From an uncultured Hymenobacter sp. (lineage in GTDB: Bacteria > Bacteroidota > Bacteroidia > Cytophagales > Hymenobacteraceae), in the NCBI GenBank assembly GCA_913776615.1, contig CAJYPK010000034.1, positions 124,001 to 188,000 of the forward strand: a stretch of 64,000 nt of DNA, given 5' to 3'. Below, in pieces: positions 1 to 10,097 of the stretch; positions within the stretch are counted from its first letter, which is position 1, and each line of letters starts with the position of its first letter. The notes under the pieces are model-generated. The model was not told the DNA's origin and did no database searches. It saw nothing but the letters and a program-made list of their open reading frames with translations. A program made the position numbers and the translations under genes.

Positions 1-2
1 CC

Positions 3-266
3 CAGCCCAGCATCCGGGCCAGCGCCCAGGGCTTGTTTATGATGATGACCAACGGCTTCGGGGCCGTGCTGGGCAGCTCCATCAGCGGGCTGGTGATTCA
101 GCACTACTTCACCGATGCCAGCGGCAACAAGGACTGGCACGGCATCTGGCTGGCCTTCGCGGCCTACGCGCTGGTGATTGCGGTACTGTTCGTACTCATC
201 TTCAAGCACAAGCACGAGCCGCAGGCGCTGGAGAATAAATACTCCGAACCGGCCGTGGCGGCCTAG
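3..266 (+). CDS. C-terminal fragment of MFS transporter, nucleoside:H+ symporter (NupG)-like; starts before window
   Basis: Frame open from base 3 (QPSIRASAQGLFMMMTNGFGAVLGSSISGLVIQHYF...), last TM helix and charged tail; truncated by window edge. Confidence 0.7.
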   Translation, partial: QPSIRASAQGLFMMMTNGFGAVLGSSISGLVIQHYFTDASGNKDWHGIWLAFAAYALVIAVLFVLIFKHKHEPQALENKYSEPAVAA

Positions 267-287
267 CGGAGCTTCTATTTTACATTC

Positions 288-1397
288 ATGATACTGACTA
301 CCCCGCCCCCGGCGGCTCTTCCAACTAGTCTCCTCCCCTACCTCGGCGAGAACTATTTCAATCCGCTGGCCTGGTTTTGCCTCACCTTCGGTACCTACCC
401 ACACCGCGAAGTTTATCAATTGCTCGACGCCGAAGCGCGGGATACGGTACTGCAAACCCTGGCCGCTTCCTTCGATTTAGCGGCTGCTACCGTTGCGCAT
501 TCCGTCTACCTGGAAAAGCAGGGCAAAGCGCCCGAGATTCAAACCTACGCGCTGAGCCTGGCCCCGCACTTACTGCTGTTTCTTTCTGACTACGATTACT
601 TTGGCGACAAAGGCGCGCTGCTGTACTACTCGCCGCACACCGACGCGACGGCGCTGGCCCAGGCGCGTGCCGCACTGGCGGGCCAGCTAAACTCGGGCAA
701 GGAGGAAAACCGGCGCATTCAGGTGCTGCGCCAAACCAGCCGGCGGCTCGATTTCTCTCCCCTACCCCTCAAAATTCCGGCCCTCGACCTCGCCACGCAC
801 TACAACGACGATTTGCTGCCCGTGCACGAGGCCATCGTGAAGCGCCTGCAAAAGCCCGACGACAAGGGCCTCGTCATCCTGCACGGCCCGCCCGGCACCG
901 GCAAAACCAGCTACATCCGCCACCTCTGCGGCCTCACCGACAAGCCCAAGCTGTTCATTCCGCCCAACCTGGCGTTGCGCATTGCCGACCCCGAGTTTAT
1001 CAACCTGCTGCACGATAACACCAACTCCATCCTGCTCATCGAGGACGCCGAGGAGCTGCTCACCAAGCGCGACGCCACCGGCAGCAACGCCGTGAGCAAC
1101 CTGCTCAACCTCAGCGACGGCCTGCTGAGCGACGGTTTTCACATCCAGATTATCTGCACCTTCAACGCCGACCTGGCCCGCATCGACAAGGCCCTGCTGC
1201 GCAAGGGCCGCCTCATCGCCTCCTACGCCTTCGAGGCGCTGGCCCAGCCCAAGGCCCAGGCGCTGGCCACTACCCTCGGCCAAACAACCCCCGTCACCGA
1301 GGCCATGACCCTGGCCGACCTCTATAACCGCGAAGACGCCACCTTCGTGAGCGAGCCCAAAAGTGGCAACCGCATCGGCTTCGGCCGCGCTAATTAA
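288..1397 (+). CDS. AAA family ATPase
   Basis: 369 aa; Walker A HGPPGTGKTSYIRHL, Walker B SILLIEDAEELL, AAA arginine-finger region LLRKGRL. Confidence 0.85.
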   Translation: MILTTPPPAALPTSLLPYLGENYFNPLAWFCLTFGTYPHREVYQLLDAEARDTVLQTLAASFDLAAATVAHSVYLEKQGKAPEIQTYALSLAPHLLLFLSDYDYFGDKGALLYYSPHTDATALAQARAALAGQLNSGKEENRRIQVLRQTSRRLDFSPLPLKIPALDLATHYNDDLLPVHEAIVKRLQKPDDKGLVILHGPPGTGKTSYIRHLCGLTDKPKLFIPPNLALRIADPEFINLLHDNTNSILLIEDAEELLTKRDATGSNAVSNLLNLSDGLLSDGFHIQIICTFNADLARIDKALLRKGRLIASYAFEALAQPKAQALATTLGQTTPVTEAMTLADLYNREDATFVSEPKSGNRIGFGRAN

Positions 1398-1446
1398 GCT
1401 CGTCAATACAAGATTAGCACAAAAAAAGTCCGGTTTGAGTATAAAG

Positions 1447-1482
1447 AAAAAGCCGCTCTGCACAATGCAGAGCGGCTTTTTT
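1447..1482. terminator. hairpin terminator between convergent genes
   Basis: aaaaagccgctctgca / tgcagagcggcttttt perfect stem, poly-A/T flanks. Confidence 0.85.
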
Positions 1483-1558
1483 GCTTACAAAACGAACTCA
1501 GCCAGATAGCCAGCCCGCCGGAGGCCGGCGGGCGCATCCCCGCAATCCGTTAAATCCG

Positions 1559-1972
1559 TTAAATCTGCGATCCGAAGAAGAACTCGCCTTCGATTTGAGC
1601 GTTCTCGTCCGAGTCCGAGCCGTGCACGGCGTTGGCCTCGATGCTCTTCGCGTACTTCTTGCGGATGGTGCCTTCCTCGGCGTTGGCCGGGTTGGTGGCG
1701 CCGATGAGGGTGCGGAAGTCGGCGACGGCGTTGTCTTTCTCCAGGATGGCGGCCACGATGGGGCCGCTCGACATGTATTTTACCAGGTCGTTATAGAAAG
1801 GACGCTCTTTGTGCACGGCGTAAAACTCGCCGGCGCGCTCGGGCGTCAGGTTTACTTTTTGAAGCTCCACGATGCGGAAGCCGCCCTGCTCAATCATGCT
1901 CAGGATGCCGCCAATGTGGTTTTCGGCCACGGCGTCGGGCTTAATCATGGTGAAGGTGCGATTGGTTGCCAT
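1559..1972 (-). CDS. ndk: nucleoside diphosphate kinase
   Basis: [29 protein letters not shown]...; ATG at 1972 preferred over the longer ORF start at 2032. Confidence 0.95.
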   Translation of the reverse strand: MATNRTFTMIKPDAVAENHIGGILSMIEQGGFRIVELQKVNLTPERAGEFYAVHKERPFYNDLVKYMSSGPIVAAILEKDNAVADFRTLIGATNPANAEEGTIRKKYAKSIEANAVHGSDSDENAQIEGEFFFGSQI

Positions 1973-2159
1973 TCTTTGGGGGAAATGAAAAGGGTTACTT
2001 GGAGCCGCAAAGGTAGGGCCGCCGCGGGGCAAGCGCCCGAACCTTCCCCCATGGTTTGATTGTTGAAACCTAATTCATACCGACCTTTGTCGGCCCGTTT
2101 GCGTCAGCTTAGCTGGTTGGCGCTTTTTCAAGTGCATTCGTAGGCCATTCACGTCGTCG

Positions 2160-3215
2160 ATGTTCCCTTCCGTATCCGAGTTGCAAGCGCTGCTGGCCCA
2201 GCCCCGGCAGATTTTTATCACCACCCACCACAAGCCCGACGCTGATGCCCTGGGCTCGTCGCTGGCCTGGGCCGCGTACCTCAAGAAAAAAGGCCACTCC
2301 GTGACGGTCGTCACGCCCTCCGACTACCCGGCGTTCCTCAACTGGATGCAGGGCAACGACGAGGTAGTGGTGTACGAGCCGCGCCACAACGACCGGCAGG
2401 TGCGCGACCTCGTCAACCGCGCCGAGCTCATTTTCTGCCTCGATTTCAACTGCCTGGGCCGCATCAACGAGCTGGGTGAGTACGTGCGCCGGGCCCCGGG
2501 CACCAAGGTGCTCATCGACCACCACCAGCGCCCCGAGGACTTTGCCGACGTCAGTTTCTCCGACCCTAAGGCGGCGGCCACGGCCGAGCTGATTTTCGAG
2601 ATTATCCGCGCCCTCGGCGACCAGGACCTCATCGACCAGGGCATGGGCGAGGCGCTCTACGCCGGCATCATGACCGACACGGGCTCGTTTCGGCACCCCA
2701 GCACTTCGCGCAACGTGCACCTCATCATCGCCGAGCTGCTGAACGCCAACATCGACCTGGCCTCGGTGCACCGCCGCATCTACGATTCGCACTCCGAAAT
2801 CCGGCTGCGCTTCCTGGGCTACATCCTGAAGGACAAGCTCACGGTACTGCGCGAGTACAACACGGCCTACATCGCCGTGACCAAGGAGGAGCTGCGCGAG
2901 TACGAAAGCAAAACCGGCGACACCGAAGGGCTGGTCAACTACGCGCTGAGCATCGAGGGTATTGTGCTGGCGGCCGTGTTCATCGACCGCACCTCGGCGG
3001 TTAAAATCTCGTTCCGCTCGGTGGGCGACTTCTCGGTGAGCGATTTCTCGCGCAACCATTTCGACGGCGGCGGGCACCACAACGCCTCGGGCGGCGTGAG
3101 CCACGACTCGCTCGACGCTACCGTGGAGCGCTTCGTGGGCCTGCTGCCCCAGTACCAGGCCCAGTTGCTGGGTACGCCGGCCGTACCCGTAGCAGTTGCG
3201 CCGCCCGTCGCCTAA
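2160..3215 (+). CDS. DHH family phosphoesterase, NrnA-like oligoribonuclease/pAp phosphatase
   Basis: ITTHHKPDADALGSSLA, VLIDHHQRPEDF, C-terminal GGGHHNASGG DHHA1 motif. Confidence 0.9.
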   Translation: MFPSVSELQALLAQPRQIFITTHHKPDADALGSSLAWAAYLKKKGHSVTVVTPSDYPAFLNWMQGNDEVVVYEPRHNDRQVRDLVNRAELIFCLDFNCLGRINELGEYVRRAPGTKVLIDHHQRPEDFADVSFSDPKAAATAELIFEIIRALGDQDLIDQGMGEALYAGIMTDTGSFRHPSTSRNVHLIIAELLNANIDLASVHRRIYDSHSEIRLRFLGYILKDKLTVLREYNTAYIAVTKEELREYESKTGDTEGLVNYALSIEGIVLAAVFIDRTSAVKISFRSVGDFSVSDFSRNHFDGGGHHNASGGVSHDSLDATVERFVGLLPQYQAQLLGTPAVPVAVAPPVA

Positions 3216-3256
3216 CTTTGGGGCGGGTTCTGTCTTTATTCCAATTTTAGTTTTTC

Positions 3257-4255
3257 ATGCAATTTTCTTTCCGGCCCGGCGCGGCCCGGCACCTGGCCCT
3301 GGCGGCGGGCGTGCTCAGCGCAGCTTCCTTCCTGTCATCGTGCAATAAAGGCGGCGGCGACTATGCCAAGACCAAGTCGGGCATCGAGTACAAGATCTTC
3401 AAAAAAGACGGCTCCAGCTACTCGCCCCGCGAGGTAGCCGGCGGCGAAGATGCCACCTACAAGGACCGCGTGGGCAAGGTGATGTCGGCCCACATCGAGT
3501 ACCGTACGGCCGGCGACTCGGTGATGATGAAGTCGCGCGAGCGGCAATTTGGCATTCCGGTGCGCATTCCGCTCGAAGCCCTCACCGCCAAGCAGCTGGG
3601 CGCTGAGCCCGAGGCCTTCGCCCTGCTTCAGCCCGGCGACAGCGGCGTGTTCCGCTTCAACGCCGACACGCTCTACAAGCGCAATGCCCACCAGCTGGCC
3701 CCGGCCAACCTGAAGAAAAAAGGCAACTACATCATCCTCACGGTAAAGGCTGTGGCCCTGCAAACCCGCGAAGCCGCGATGGCCGAAGCCATGGCCGACC
3801 AGCAGAAGATGATGGCCGAGCAACAGCGCCAGATGCGCGCTTACGCCGAAACCCAGGACAAGGCTGACGACGCTACCCTGCAGGAGTACATCAAGAAAAA
3901 CAACCTGACCAACGCCAAGAAAGACCCCAGCGGCGTGTACATCATCACCACGCAGCCCGGCACCGGCGCCAACGCCAAAGCCGGCCAGACGGTGACCGTG
4001 CAGTACCGCGGAGCCCTGCTCGATGGCAAGGAGTTTGACTCCAGCGCCAAGCACGGCGGCCAGCCGTTCTCGTTCCCGCTGGGCCGCGGCCAGGTGATTC
4101 CGGGCTGGGATGCGGCCCTGGCGCAGCTCAACAAGGGCAGCAAGGCGACCATCCTCATCCCGTCGTCGCTGGCCTACGGCAAGCAGGGCTCGCCGCCCGC
4201 CATCCCCGCCAATTCGCCCCTGCGCTTCGACATCGAAGTGACGGACGTGAAATAA
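3257..4255 (+). CDS. FKBP-type peptidyl-prolyl isomerase, lipoprotein
   Basis: Lipobox-like FLSSCNKGG; C-terminal FKBP domain TVQYRGALLDGKEFDSS...VIPGWDAALAQLNKGSKATILIPSSLAYG. Confidence 0.9.
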   Translation: MQFSFRPGAARHLALAAGVLSAASFLSSCNKGGGDYAKTKSGIEYKIFKKDGSSYSPREVAGGEDATYKDRVGKVMSAHIEYRTAGDSVMMKSRERQFGIPVRIPLEALTAKQLGAEPEAFALLQPGDSGVFRFNADTLYKRNAHQLAPANLKKKGNYIILTVKAVALQTREAAMAEAMADQQKMMAEQQRQMRAYAETQDKADDATLQEYIKKNNLTNAKKDPSGVYIITTQPGTGANAKAGQTVTVQYRGALLDGKEFDSSAKHGGQPFSFPLGRGQVIPGWDAALAQLNKGSKATILIPSSLAYGKQGSPPAIPANSPLRFDIEVTDVK

Positions 4256-4283
4256 GCGCTCACCCCGACGTGTACGTATACTG

Positions 4284-4307
4284 CCGCCGCGCCATCTGGC
4301 GCGGCGG
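4284..4307. terminator. hairpin terminator
   Basis: ccgccgcgcca tct-centred loop tggcgcggcgg followed by ttttgttt. Confidence 0.75.
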
Positions 4308-4328
4308 TTTTGTTTAGCCCTCACCCCA

Positions 4329-5405
4329 ATGCATTTTCGTTTTCTTCTGCCGCTGGCCGCCCTGCCGGCGCTAGCCCAGGCCCAGACCACCACGCCCACT
4401 GCCGGCTTCGAGCGGCTGCCCAGCGGCACCGAGTACCGGCTGTTTCGGCGCGACGCGGCGGGGCGCTACGCGCCCCGGCCGCTGGCGGCCGCGCCCAGCC
4501 CCACCGATACCTCGCGGGCCGGCCAGTTTATGCTCGTGCACCTGAGCTACCTCACGGGCCGCGACTCGGTACTGCAAAGCTCGCGGCAGCTGGCCCACGG
4601 CCAGCCGGTACCCGTACCGGTGCCCACCGGCTTCCGTAAGGGCTCGCCCGAAGAGGCGTTGGCCATTTTGCAACCCGGCGACAGCGCCATATTCCGCCTG
4701 CCGGCCGATTCGCTGTTTCGGGGCCGGCCGGTGCCGGCCGAGCTGCGACGCGGCGGCAACGTGCTCGTACTGCAAGCCACCGCCGTGCGGCAGGTAGACC
4801 AGGCCACGGCCATGGCCGCTGCCCAGCGCATTCAGCAGGATGTGCAGGCTGAGCAGCAGCGCCGCGCCCGCGCCCACCAAGCCGAGCAAACGCTCAAGGA
4901 CAACACGGCCATCGCCGATTACATCAAGGCCAACGACTTGACGGGCAAGGCCCAGAAGACGCCCGGCGGTACGTGGTACGTCATCACCAAGCGCGGCACC
5001 GGGCCGCTGCCCCAGGCCGGGCAGACCGTGAGCGTGCGCTACCGCGGCACGGTGCTGGCCACCGGCAAGGAGTTCGACTCGTCGGACAAGCACGGCGGCA
5101 CGCCCTTCGAGTTTACACTGGGCGCGGGGCAGGTAATTCAGGGCTGGGACCAGGGCATTGCGATGCTGCCCAAGGGTAGCTCGGCCATGCTCATTATTCC
5201 TTCGACGCTGGCCTACGGCTCCCGGGGGGCCGGGGCCGACATCCCCGCCGACGCCAGCCTGCGCTTCGACGTGGAGCTGGTGGATGTGAAGGGCAAGGCG
5301 ACCGCGGCGGCGGCCACCACCGCTAAGCCGGCTGCCAAGCCGGCGGCTAAAGGCAAGGCCAAGCCCGGCGTGAAAGCTGCGCCGCGCAAAGCCGTTAAGA
5401 AATAG
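4329..5405 (+). CDS. FKBP-type peptidyl-prolyl isomerase with Lys/Ala/Pro-rich C-terminal tail
   Basis: Signal peptide, FKBP domain paralogous to 3257..4255, tail AKPAAKPAAKGKAKPGVKAAPRKAVKK. Confidence 0.9.
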   Translation: MHFRFLLPLAALPALAQAQTTTPTAGFERLPSGTEYRLFRRDAAGRYAPRPLAAAPSPTDTSRAGQFMLVHLSYLTGRDSVLQSSRQLAHGQPVPVPVPTGFRKGSPEEALAILQPGDSAIFRLPADSLFRGRPVPAELRRGGNVLVLQATAVRQVDQATAMAAAQRIQQDVQAEQQRRARAHQAEQTLKDNTAIADYIKANDLTGKAQKTPGGTWYVITKRGTGPLPQAGQTVSVRYRGTVLATGKEFDSSDKHGGTPFEFTLGAGQVIQGWDQGIAMLPKGSSAMLIIPSTLAYGSRGAGADIPADASLRFDVELVDVKGKATAAAATTAKPAAKPAAKGKAKPGVKAAPRKAVKK

Positions 5406-5553
5406 CTGTTAGATACGCACTGCGTCCTAAGGGCCGGGGTTGGGGTTTCACCCGGCTCCGGCCCTTTTGTTTGGTGTAAGCACCTGTTAATTGTGATGCG
5501 AGGCCGGGTGGGAAGCGTTCACCAAGGAACTGTCTACGCTGGGTAGCTCAGTT

Positions 5554-5631
5554 GTCATTGCGAGCGCAGCGAAGCAATCGCACCCACATACGGTTCAACA
5601 GGTGCGATTGCTTCGCTGCGCTCGCAATGAC
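5554..5631. repeat. REP-like palindrome (family A), 31-bp perfect arms
   Basis: gtcattgcgagcgcagcgaagcaatcgcacc (5554-5584) exactly complementary to 5601-5631; at a convergent junction. Confidence 0.9.
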
Positions 5632-5683
5632 GGGTTGGGGTGAGCCCGCTGAGTTAAACAGCTTTACCAACTAGAGACCAATA

Positions 5684-6412
5684 CTAACTACTCAGTACCT
5701 CGCTCAGCACTTCCAGCGACTTTACCTCGCCCAGGCCCTCGACGTGGAGCTGGTAGTAGCGAATGACGACGGCCAGCAGTTCGCGGCGCACCTGGCCGTT
5801 GGGGATGCTGGCGGCGGCCGGCGTGCGCAGCAGCTCGTCGAAATAGTGCTCGAACTCGCGCAGGCGCAGCGTGGCCGGGCCGCTGCCGAAGTAGCTGCCG
5901 GTGGGGGCTGGGCCAGCCATCGCCACCTGGTCGATCAGCTCGGCCCCGGTTTCAATGCCGAAGCCCAGGTAGCCAGCCAAGTGCAGCAAAAAGAGCAGGG
6001 CAAAATTTTCGGTACCCACCTCCTGCTGGTCGAAGGTGAGAATGGAATCGTGCAGGAAGCGAAACAGCGAGACGTTTTCCTCTTCCTCGCGCACCGACTT
6101 ACTCAGCACCTCGCTCAGAAACAGCGCCACGCTGCTTTTGCGCACGTCGTAGGGCAGCGAGCGAAACGGCTCGGCGCAGCGAAACTCGGCCAGCCGGGTA
6201 AGGGTGCCGCCGCCCTGCCGCGGCACGTAGGCCACGAGCTCCAGCAAGGTGAGCGGCTGAAACAAGGCAATGCGCCCCGGCGGCTTGGCCCGGCGCACAC
6301 CATTGACGAGGTAGCTCTGCACCCCGCGCCGCTCGGTATAGATGCGGGCGATAATGCTGGTTTCGCGGTACTTGAGATAGCTCAGGACGATGCCGCGGGT
6401 TTTGATGAGCAT
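5684..6412 (-). CDS. recO: DNA repair protein RecO
   Basis: MLIKTRGIVLSYLKYRETSIIARIYTERRGVQSYLVNGVR...; RecO OB-fold N-terminus. Confidence 0.92.
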   Translation of the reverse strand: MLIKTRGIVLSYLKYRETSIIARIYTERRGVQSYLVNGVRRAKPPGRIALFQPLTLLELVAYVPRQGGGTLTRLAEFRCAEPFRSLPYDVRKSSVALFLSEVLSKSVREEEENVSLFRFLHDSILTFDQQEVGTENFALLFLLHLAGYLGFGIETGAELIDQVAMAGPAPTGSYFGSGPATLRLREFEHYFDELLRTPAAASIPNGQVRRELLAVVIRYYQLHVEGLGEVKSLEVLSEVLSS

Positions 6413-6418
6413 TTGGTT

Positions 6419-6582
6419 GAGTTATAAGTTATGAATTAGAAGTTATGAGTTGAAGTCATGGCTAGATTAGGAGTCAAAGTCAACTCATACTACCACGCCC
6501 GGCGCATCCGCTGCCTGCACGGACCAGAGTCATGGCTACCCCAAAAGCCAACTCATAACTTCTAATTCATAACTCATAACTC
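6419..6582. repeat. Inverted repeat built of heptamers, 34-nt arms
   Basis: gagttataagttatgaattagaagttatgagttg (6419-6452) vs reverse complement of 6549-6582, 33/34 identity. Confidence 0.9.
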
Positions 6583-8961
6583 CCTTCCTAGTACGGCAAC
6601 TTTGCTGACGCAGGTATTTTTGCCCTGGGCGTCGGCGGTAAGCACCAGGTACACGCCCGAGCGAACGCGGCGGCCGTCGGCGTCGGTGAGGTTCCAGGTG
6701 ACGGTGCCGCCGGCGGCGCGGGTGCTGTATACGAGGTGGCCAGCCACGTCGGTGATGCGCACCTGGGCGTTATCGACCACGCCCCGGATGCCTACGGTCC
6801 CCGTGAAGTCGGACCGCACGGGGTTGGGCGATACCTGGGCGCAGCTGGGCGAGCCCTCGGTAACGCTGGCCGAACCCTGGTAGCTGACGAGGCCTGCATC
6901 GGTAGCCACGAAAACCTCGCCGGTTTTATCGTTCACGGCTATGTCCACGATGCTGTTGCTGGGCAAGGGCGAGTTGGCGGTGGTGAAATTGAGCAGGGCC
7001 TCAGTCGCGTCTTCGTTGAAGAGCCAGAGGCCGTTGGGGGTACCAAACCATTTGCGGTTGGCCCCGTCGACGGCAATGCAACGCACCGTTTCGCTGTAGA
7101 GCGCCTGATAGCCGGCGCCCACCCCGCGGGTCACCAGGGGGCGGTCGAAATCCACGTACTGCGTATTGTTGGCCCCCGCGCTCACCAGCTGGCCGGGGTC
7201 GTTGTACACGGCCACGCCCGTCGCCGTACCCGCCCAGATGGCCCCGCGACGGTCGCGCACCACGGTGTAGAGTAGGTTATTGGGCAAGCCAGTGCGGTCG
7301 GAGGGGCTGGTAGCATTGAAATAAAATGCCCGCCGGCTGGCCGTGTCGTAGGCTACCACGCCCTGCCCCCCCTTGCGCGACTGCGTAGCCCAGGGGTTGC
7401 CGAAGTTATCAACCGTCACGCGATCAAGGTTTTCAAACCCGGTATAGGCGGGCACCGAGAACCACGTATTGTTGGCCGGCCGAAAGCGGAACAAGCCCGG
7501 CACCCCGCTCAATTGATGCCGGTTGACTACCCACAGCCGGCCGGTACCGGGTTCGGCGGCCACGTCGGTGATGCGCACGAAATCGGGGTAGTTGGGGTCG
7601 CTGGTGGGCAGCGCGCTGCGAATGGGTGCCCCCGGCGTACCCTGGGTAAAGCGCTGAAACTGCCCCGGACCTTTCCACGCGAGCAGGCCGTTGCCGTAGC
7701 TAGCCACGTACAGCGTACCATCGGGCGTGCGGGCGCCGTGCGATACGTCGAGCAGATTGGGGTAGTCGCTCGCGCCGTAGGCCGTACTGGTGTAGTTGGT
7801 CCACTGTCGGTCTTTGTATTCGTAAAACCCGTTGCGGCTGCCAAACTGCAAGCCGTTGTCGCCCGAGTAGCCGCCACTAAATACATCCACTGTATTGGTC
7901 GCCGCATCGGCGGTCAAACCATAGTTGCTGATGCGCTCGGGGGCGTTGGGCAACACAATTTCGGGGCTGGCCGTGAGCGAGGCAAAGCGCAGTAAGCCAC
8001 GGTCGTAACTAGCCACGTAGTACGTTCCATCGGCCTCGGCCAAGGCGTCGGATACGAGACTGCCCACCGCCGACGTAGGCAGCACGTCGGCCACCGCCCC
8101 GGTTTTGGCGTCGAAGCGGCGGAGCGGGCTGCCCGCGAAGGCCACCAGCAGTACGCCCGCGCTGGGTCGCAGCTGGCGGATTTCCCCACCCTGGCTGCCC
8201 GCCGCGAAGCGCCAGGCGCGAGCCGTGCCCACGCCGGCCAGGTAGTCGAGGCCCCGATTGCTGCTCCCCGCCACCAGGTGGCCACGGTAGGCCACTAATT
8301 GGGTATAGAGCTGGGAGGAATTGGCGGGGTTAGGCCTTTCGGTAGTCCAGTTGCGGTAGTCGAGCAGATTTATGGCCGAGCTGAGGCGCCCGCGCAGCAC
8401 CCCCGCCGACGTGGCGGCGTAAATGGTGTCGTGGAGCACGGCCGTCGCGTAGGCCGTAATTACCTGGCCGCCCGGCCCGATGGCGCTGTACGTATCGCGC
8501 ACTTCGCGGCGCGCCAGGTCGAGTACTACTACGCCCAGGTTGGTGCTCACGTAGGCCAGGCCGTTGTAAGCCTGCACCCGGTACACCGTTTTAACGCCCT
8601 GGCTGGCTTTGCGCAGCAGGTCGCTCACGTTGCGCACCTGGCCCCCGTCCCCCACGATGTCGAGGTTGCCGTTGCGGTAAGCCACCACCAGCTGGGCCGA
8701 GGCTGAGTCGTAGGCCAGCGCGGCCACCCCCACGTCGTTGAGGCCATCGCGGCGCGACAAAAACTGCGTAGTATGCAGCGTTTTATCGTAGAAATAAAAA
8801 GACGACTCATCGGCCACGTACAGGCGGTTGCCAGCCGAGGCCAGGCCCTGCGGGTGCCGGGCCGGCAGGTGCAGCTGCCAGTCGCCGTAAGCGGCTTGGC
8901 CCCAGGCCCGCGCCATCGGCAACATTCCTACTACAAGAAACCAAGCGGAAAAACGGGGCAT
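6574..8961 (-). CDS. porZ: PorZ-like beta-propeller protein with T9SS type A sorting domain
   Basis: N-terminus WQLHLPARHPQGLASAGNRLYVADESSFYFYDKTLH, propeller repeats (WAGTATGVAVYN, WFGTPNGLWLF), CTD VSPNPVRSDFTGTV...GVYLVLTADAQG; adjacent to recO. Confidence 0.75.
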   Translation of the reverse strand: MPRFSAWFLVVGMLPMARAWGQAAYGDWQLHLPARHPQGLASAGNRLYVADESSFYFYDKTLHTTQFLSRRDGLNDVGVAALAYDSASAQLVVAYRNGNLDIVGDGGQVRNVSDLLRKASQGVKTVYRVQAYNGLAYVSTNLGVVVLDLARREVRDTYSAIGPGGQVITAYATAVLHDTIYAATSAGVLRGRLSSAINLLDYRNWTTERPNPANSSQLYTQLVAYRGHLVAGSSNRGLDYLAGVGTARAWRFAAGSQGGEIRQLRPSAGVLLVAFAGSPLRRFDAKTGAVADVLPTSAVGSLVSDALAEADGTYYVASYDRGLLRFASLTASPEIVLPNAPERISNYGLTADAATNTVDVFSGGYSGDNGLQFGSRNGFYEYKDRQWTNYTSTAYGASDYPNLLDVSHGARTPDGTLYVASYGNGLLAWKGPGQFQRFTQGTPGAPIRSALPTSDPNYPDFVRITDVAAEPGTGRLWVVNRHQLSGVPGLFRFRPANNTWFSVPAYTGFENLDRVTVDNFGNPWATQSRKGGQGVVAYDTASRRAFYFNATSPSDRTGLPNNLLYTVVRDRRGAIWAGTATGVAVYNDPGQLVSAGANNTQYVDFDRPLVTRGVGAGYQALYSETVRCIAVDGANRKWFGTPNGLWLFNEDATEALLNFTTANSPLPSNSIVDIAVNDKTGEVFVATDAGLVSYQGSASVTEGSPSCAQVSPNPVRSDFTGTVGIRGVVDNAQVRITDVAGHLVYSTRAAGGTVTWNLTDADGRRVRSGVYLVLTADAQGKNTCVSKVAVLGREL

Positions 8962-9010
8962 ATGCGGGAATGATGGGTACTAAAACAAGCAGTTAGCGGG
9001 GAAGCATTGG

Positions 9011-9640
9011 CTATACCTCGCGGTGACTTGCCACCGGCTCGGCCCCCGGCGACTTGATGGCCTCGCCGGCCAGGAAGCAGGGGCGGCAGCGGGCTTCGTA
9101 GCTGTCGGTTTCGCCCAGCAAGATTTGCTTTTCGCTGGCCGCGATGCGGTACGAATAAGCCGCCAGCTCGCCGCAGCATACGCACACGGCGTGCACCTTG
9201 GTCACAAATTCGGCGGTAGCCAGCAGGGCGGGCATGGGGCCAAAAGGGCGGCCCAGGTAGTCCATGTCGAGGCCTGCCACGATAACGCGGGTGCCCCGGT
9301 CGGCCAGCTGCCGGCACACTTCCACCAGGCTTTCGTCGAAAAACTGGGCCTCGTCGATGCCCACCACGTCGGTGCTGCCGCCGGCCAGCAGCAGAATTTC
9401 GGAGGGCGACTGCACGGGCGTGGAGCGGATACTGGTCTGGTTGTGGCTCACCACGTCCTGGGCGTGGTAGCGGGTATCGAGGGCAGGCTTAAAAATCTCC
9501 ACCCGCTGGCGCGCAATGCGGGCGCGGGTGAGGCGGCGAATCAGCTCCTCGGTTTTACCCGAAAACATGGAGCCGCAAATAACTTCAAGCCAGCCCCGGT
9601 GGCGCGGAAAGTCGGACTGGCGGCGGGGCTCGGTGAACAA
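9011..9640 (-). CDS. tdk: thymidine kinase (start uncertain; TTG at 9640 or upstream extension)
   Basis: [24 protein letters not shown]-loop, [14 protein letters not shown], zinc-binding CVCCGELA...CRPC. Confidence 0.92.
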   Translation of the reverse strand: MFTEPRRQSDFPRHRGWLEVICGSMFSGKTEELIRRLTRARIARQRVEIFKPALDTRYHAQDVVSHNQTSIRSTPVQSPSEILLLAGGSTDVVGIDEAQFFDESLVEVCRQLADRGTRVIVAGLDMDYLGRPFGPMPALLATAEFVTKVHAVCVCCGELAAYSYRIAASEKQILLGETDSYEARCRPCFLAGEAIKSPGAEPVASHREV

Positions 9641-9643
9641 GGG

Positions 9644-9671
9644 TGAATTATGAATTGTGAGTTGTGAATTG
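9644..9671. repeat. Short heptamer tandem array upstream of tdk
   Basis: tgaatta-tgaattg-tgagttg-tgaattg. Confidence 0.6.
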
Positions 9672-9784
9672 GCCAGCGCCGCTTCCCAACCCGGCGGGGA
9701 GTAGTATCTCACAAAGTACGTCATTCCCCGCCGATGTCGGCTTTCCCGCCTCCTTTGCAATTCTCTACCCCACTCCTATATACC

Positions 9785-10048
9785 TCACTCACTCACCCGC
9801 ACCTGACAAGCCAGACGCTCATCGGCCCCCAGGCGGCCAGCCTCGCGGTAGCGCAGCTCGGGCGCGGTGGGCGGGCTAAGGCAGTCGGCCCCGGCCGTGA
9901 TGCGCACGCGGCAGCTCGTGCAGCGGCCCTTGCCGCCGCAGGCGTGCCACCAGTCGTGGCCAGCGGCATGAATGGCGGCCAATACGGTGCGGCCGGCGGG
10001 CACGTCGAGCGGGGGGCCAGGCAGGCCCGCAATGCTTAAAAGGGGCAT
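9785..10048 (-). CDS. 2Fe-2S ferredoxin-like protein
   Basis: CGGKGRCTSCRVRI...RLACQ plant-type ferredoxin cysteine pattern. Confidence 0.85.
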   Translation of the reverse strand: MPLLSIAGLPGPPLDVPAGRTVLAAIHAAGHDWWHACGGKGRCTSCRVRITAGADCLSPPTAPELRYREAGRLGADERLACQVRVSE

Positions 10049-10097
10049 TTTATGGCTAACTTGGCGGCTGAAACCGGCCCAGCGGCCGGCCCACGCT

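Noticed and set aside
5554-5631. Possible CRISPR or small RNA
   Set aside because: Only a single palindrome with 31-bp arms; no regularly spaced direct repeats. Best treated as REP-like.
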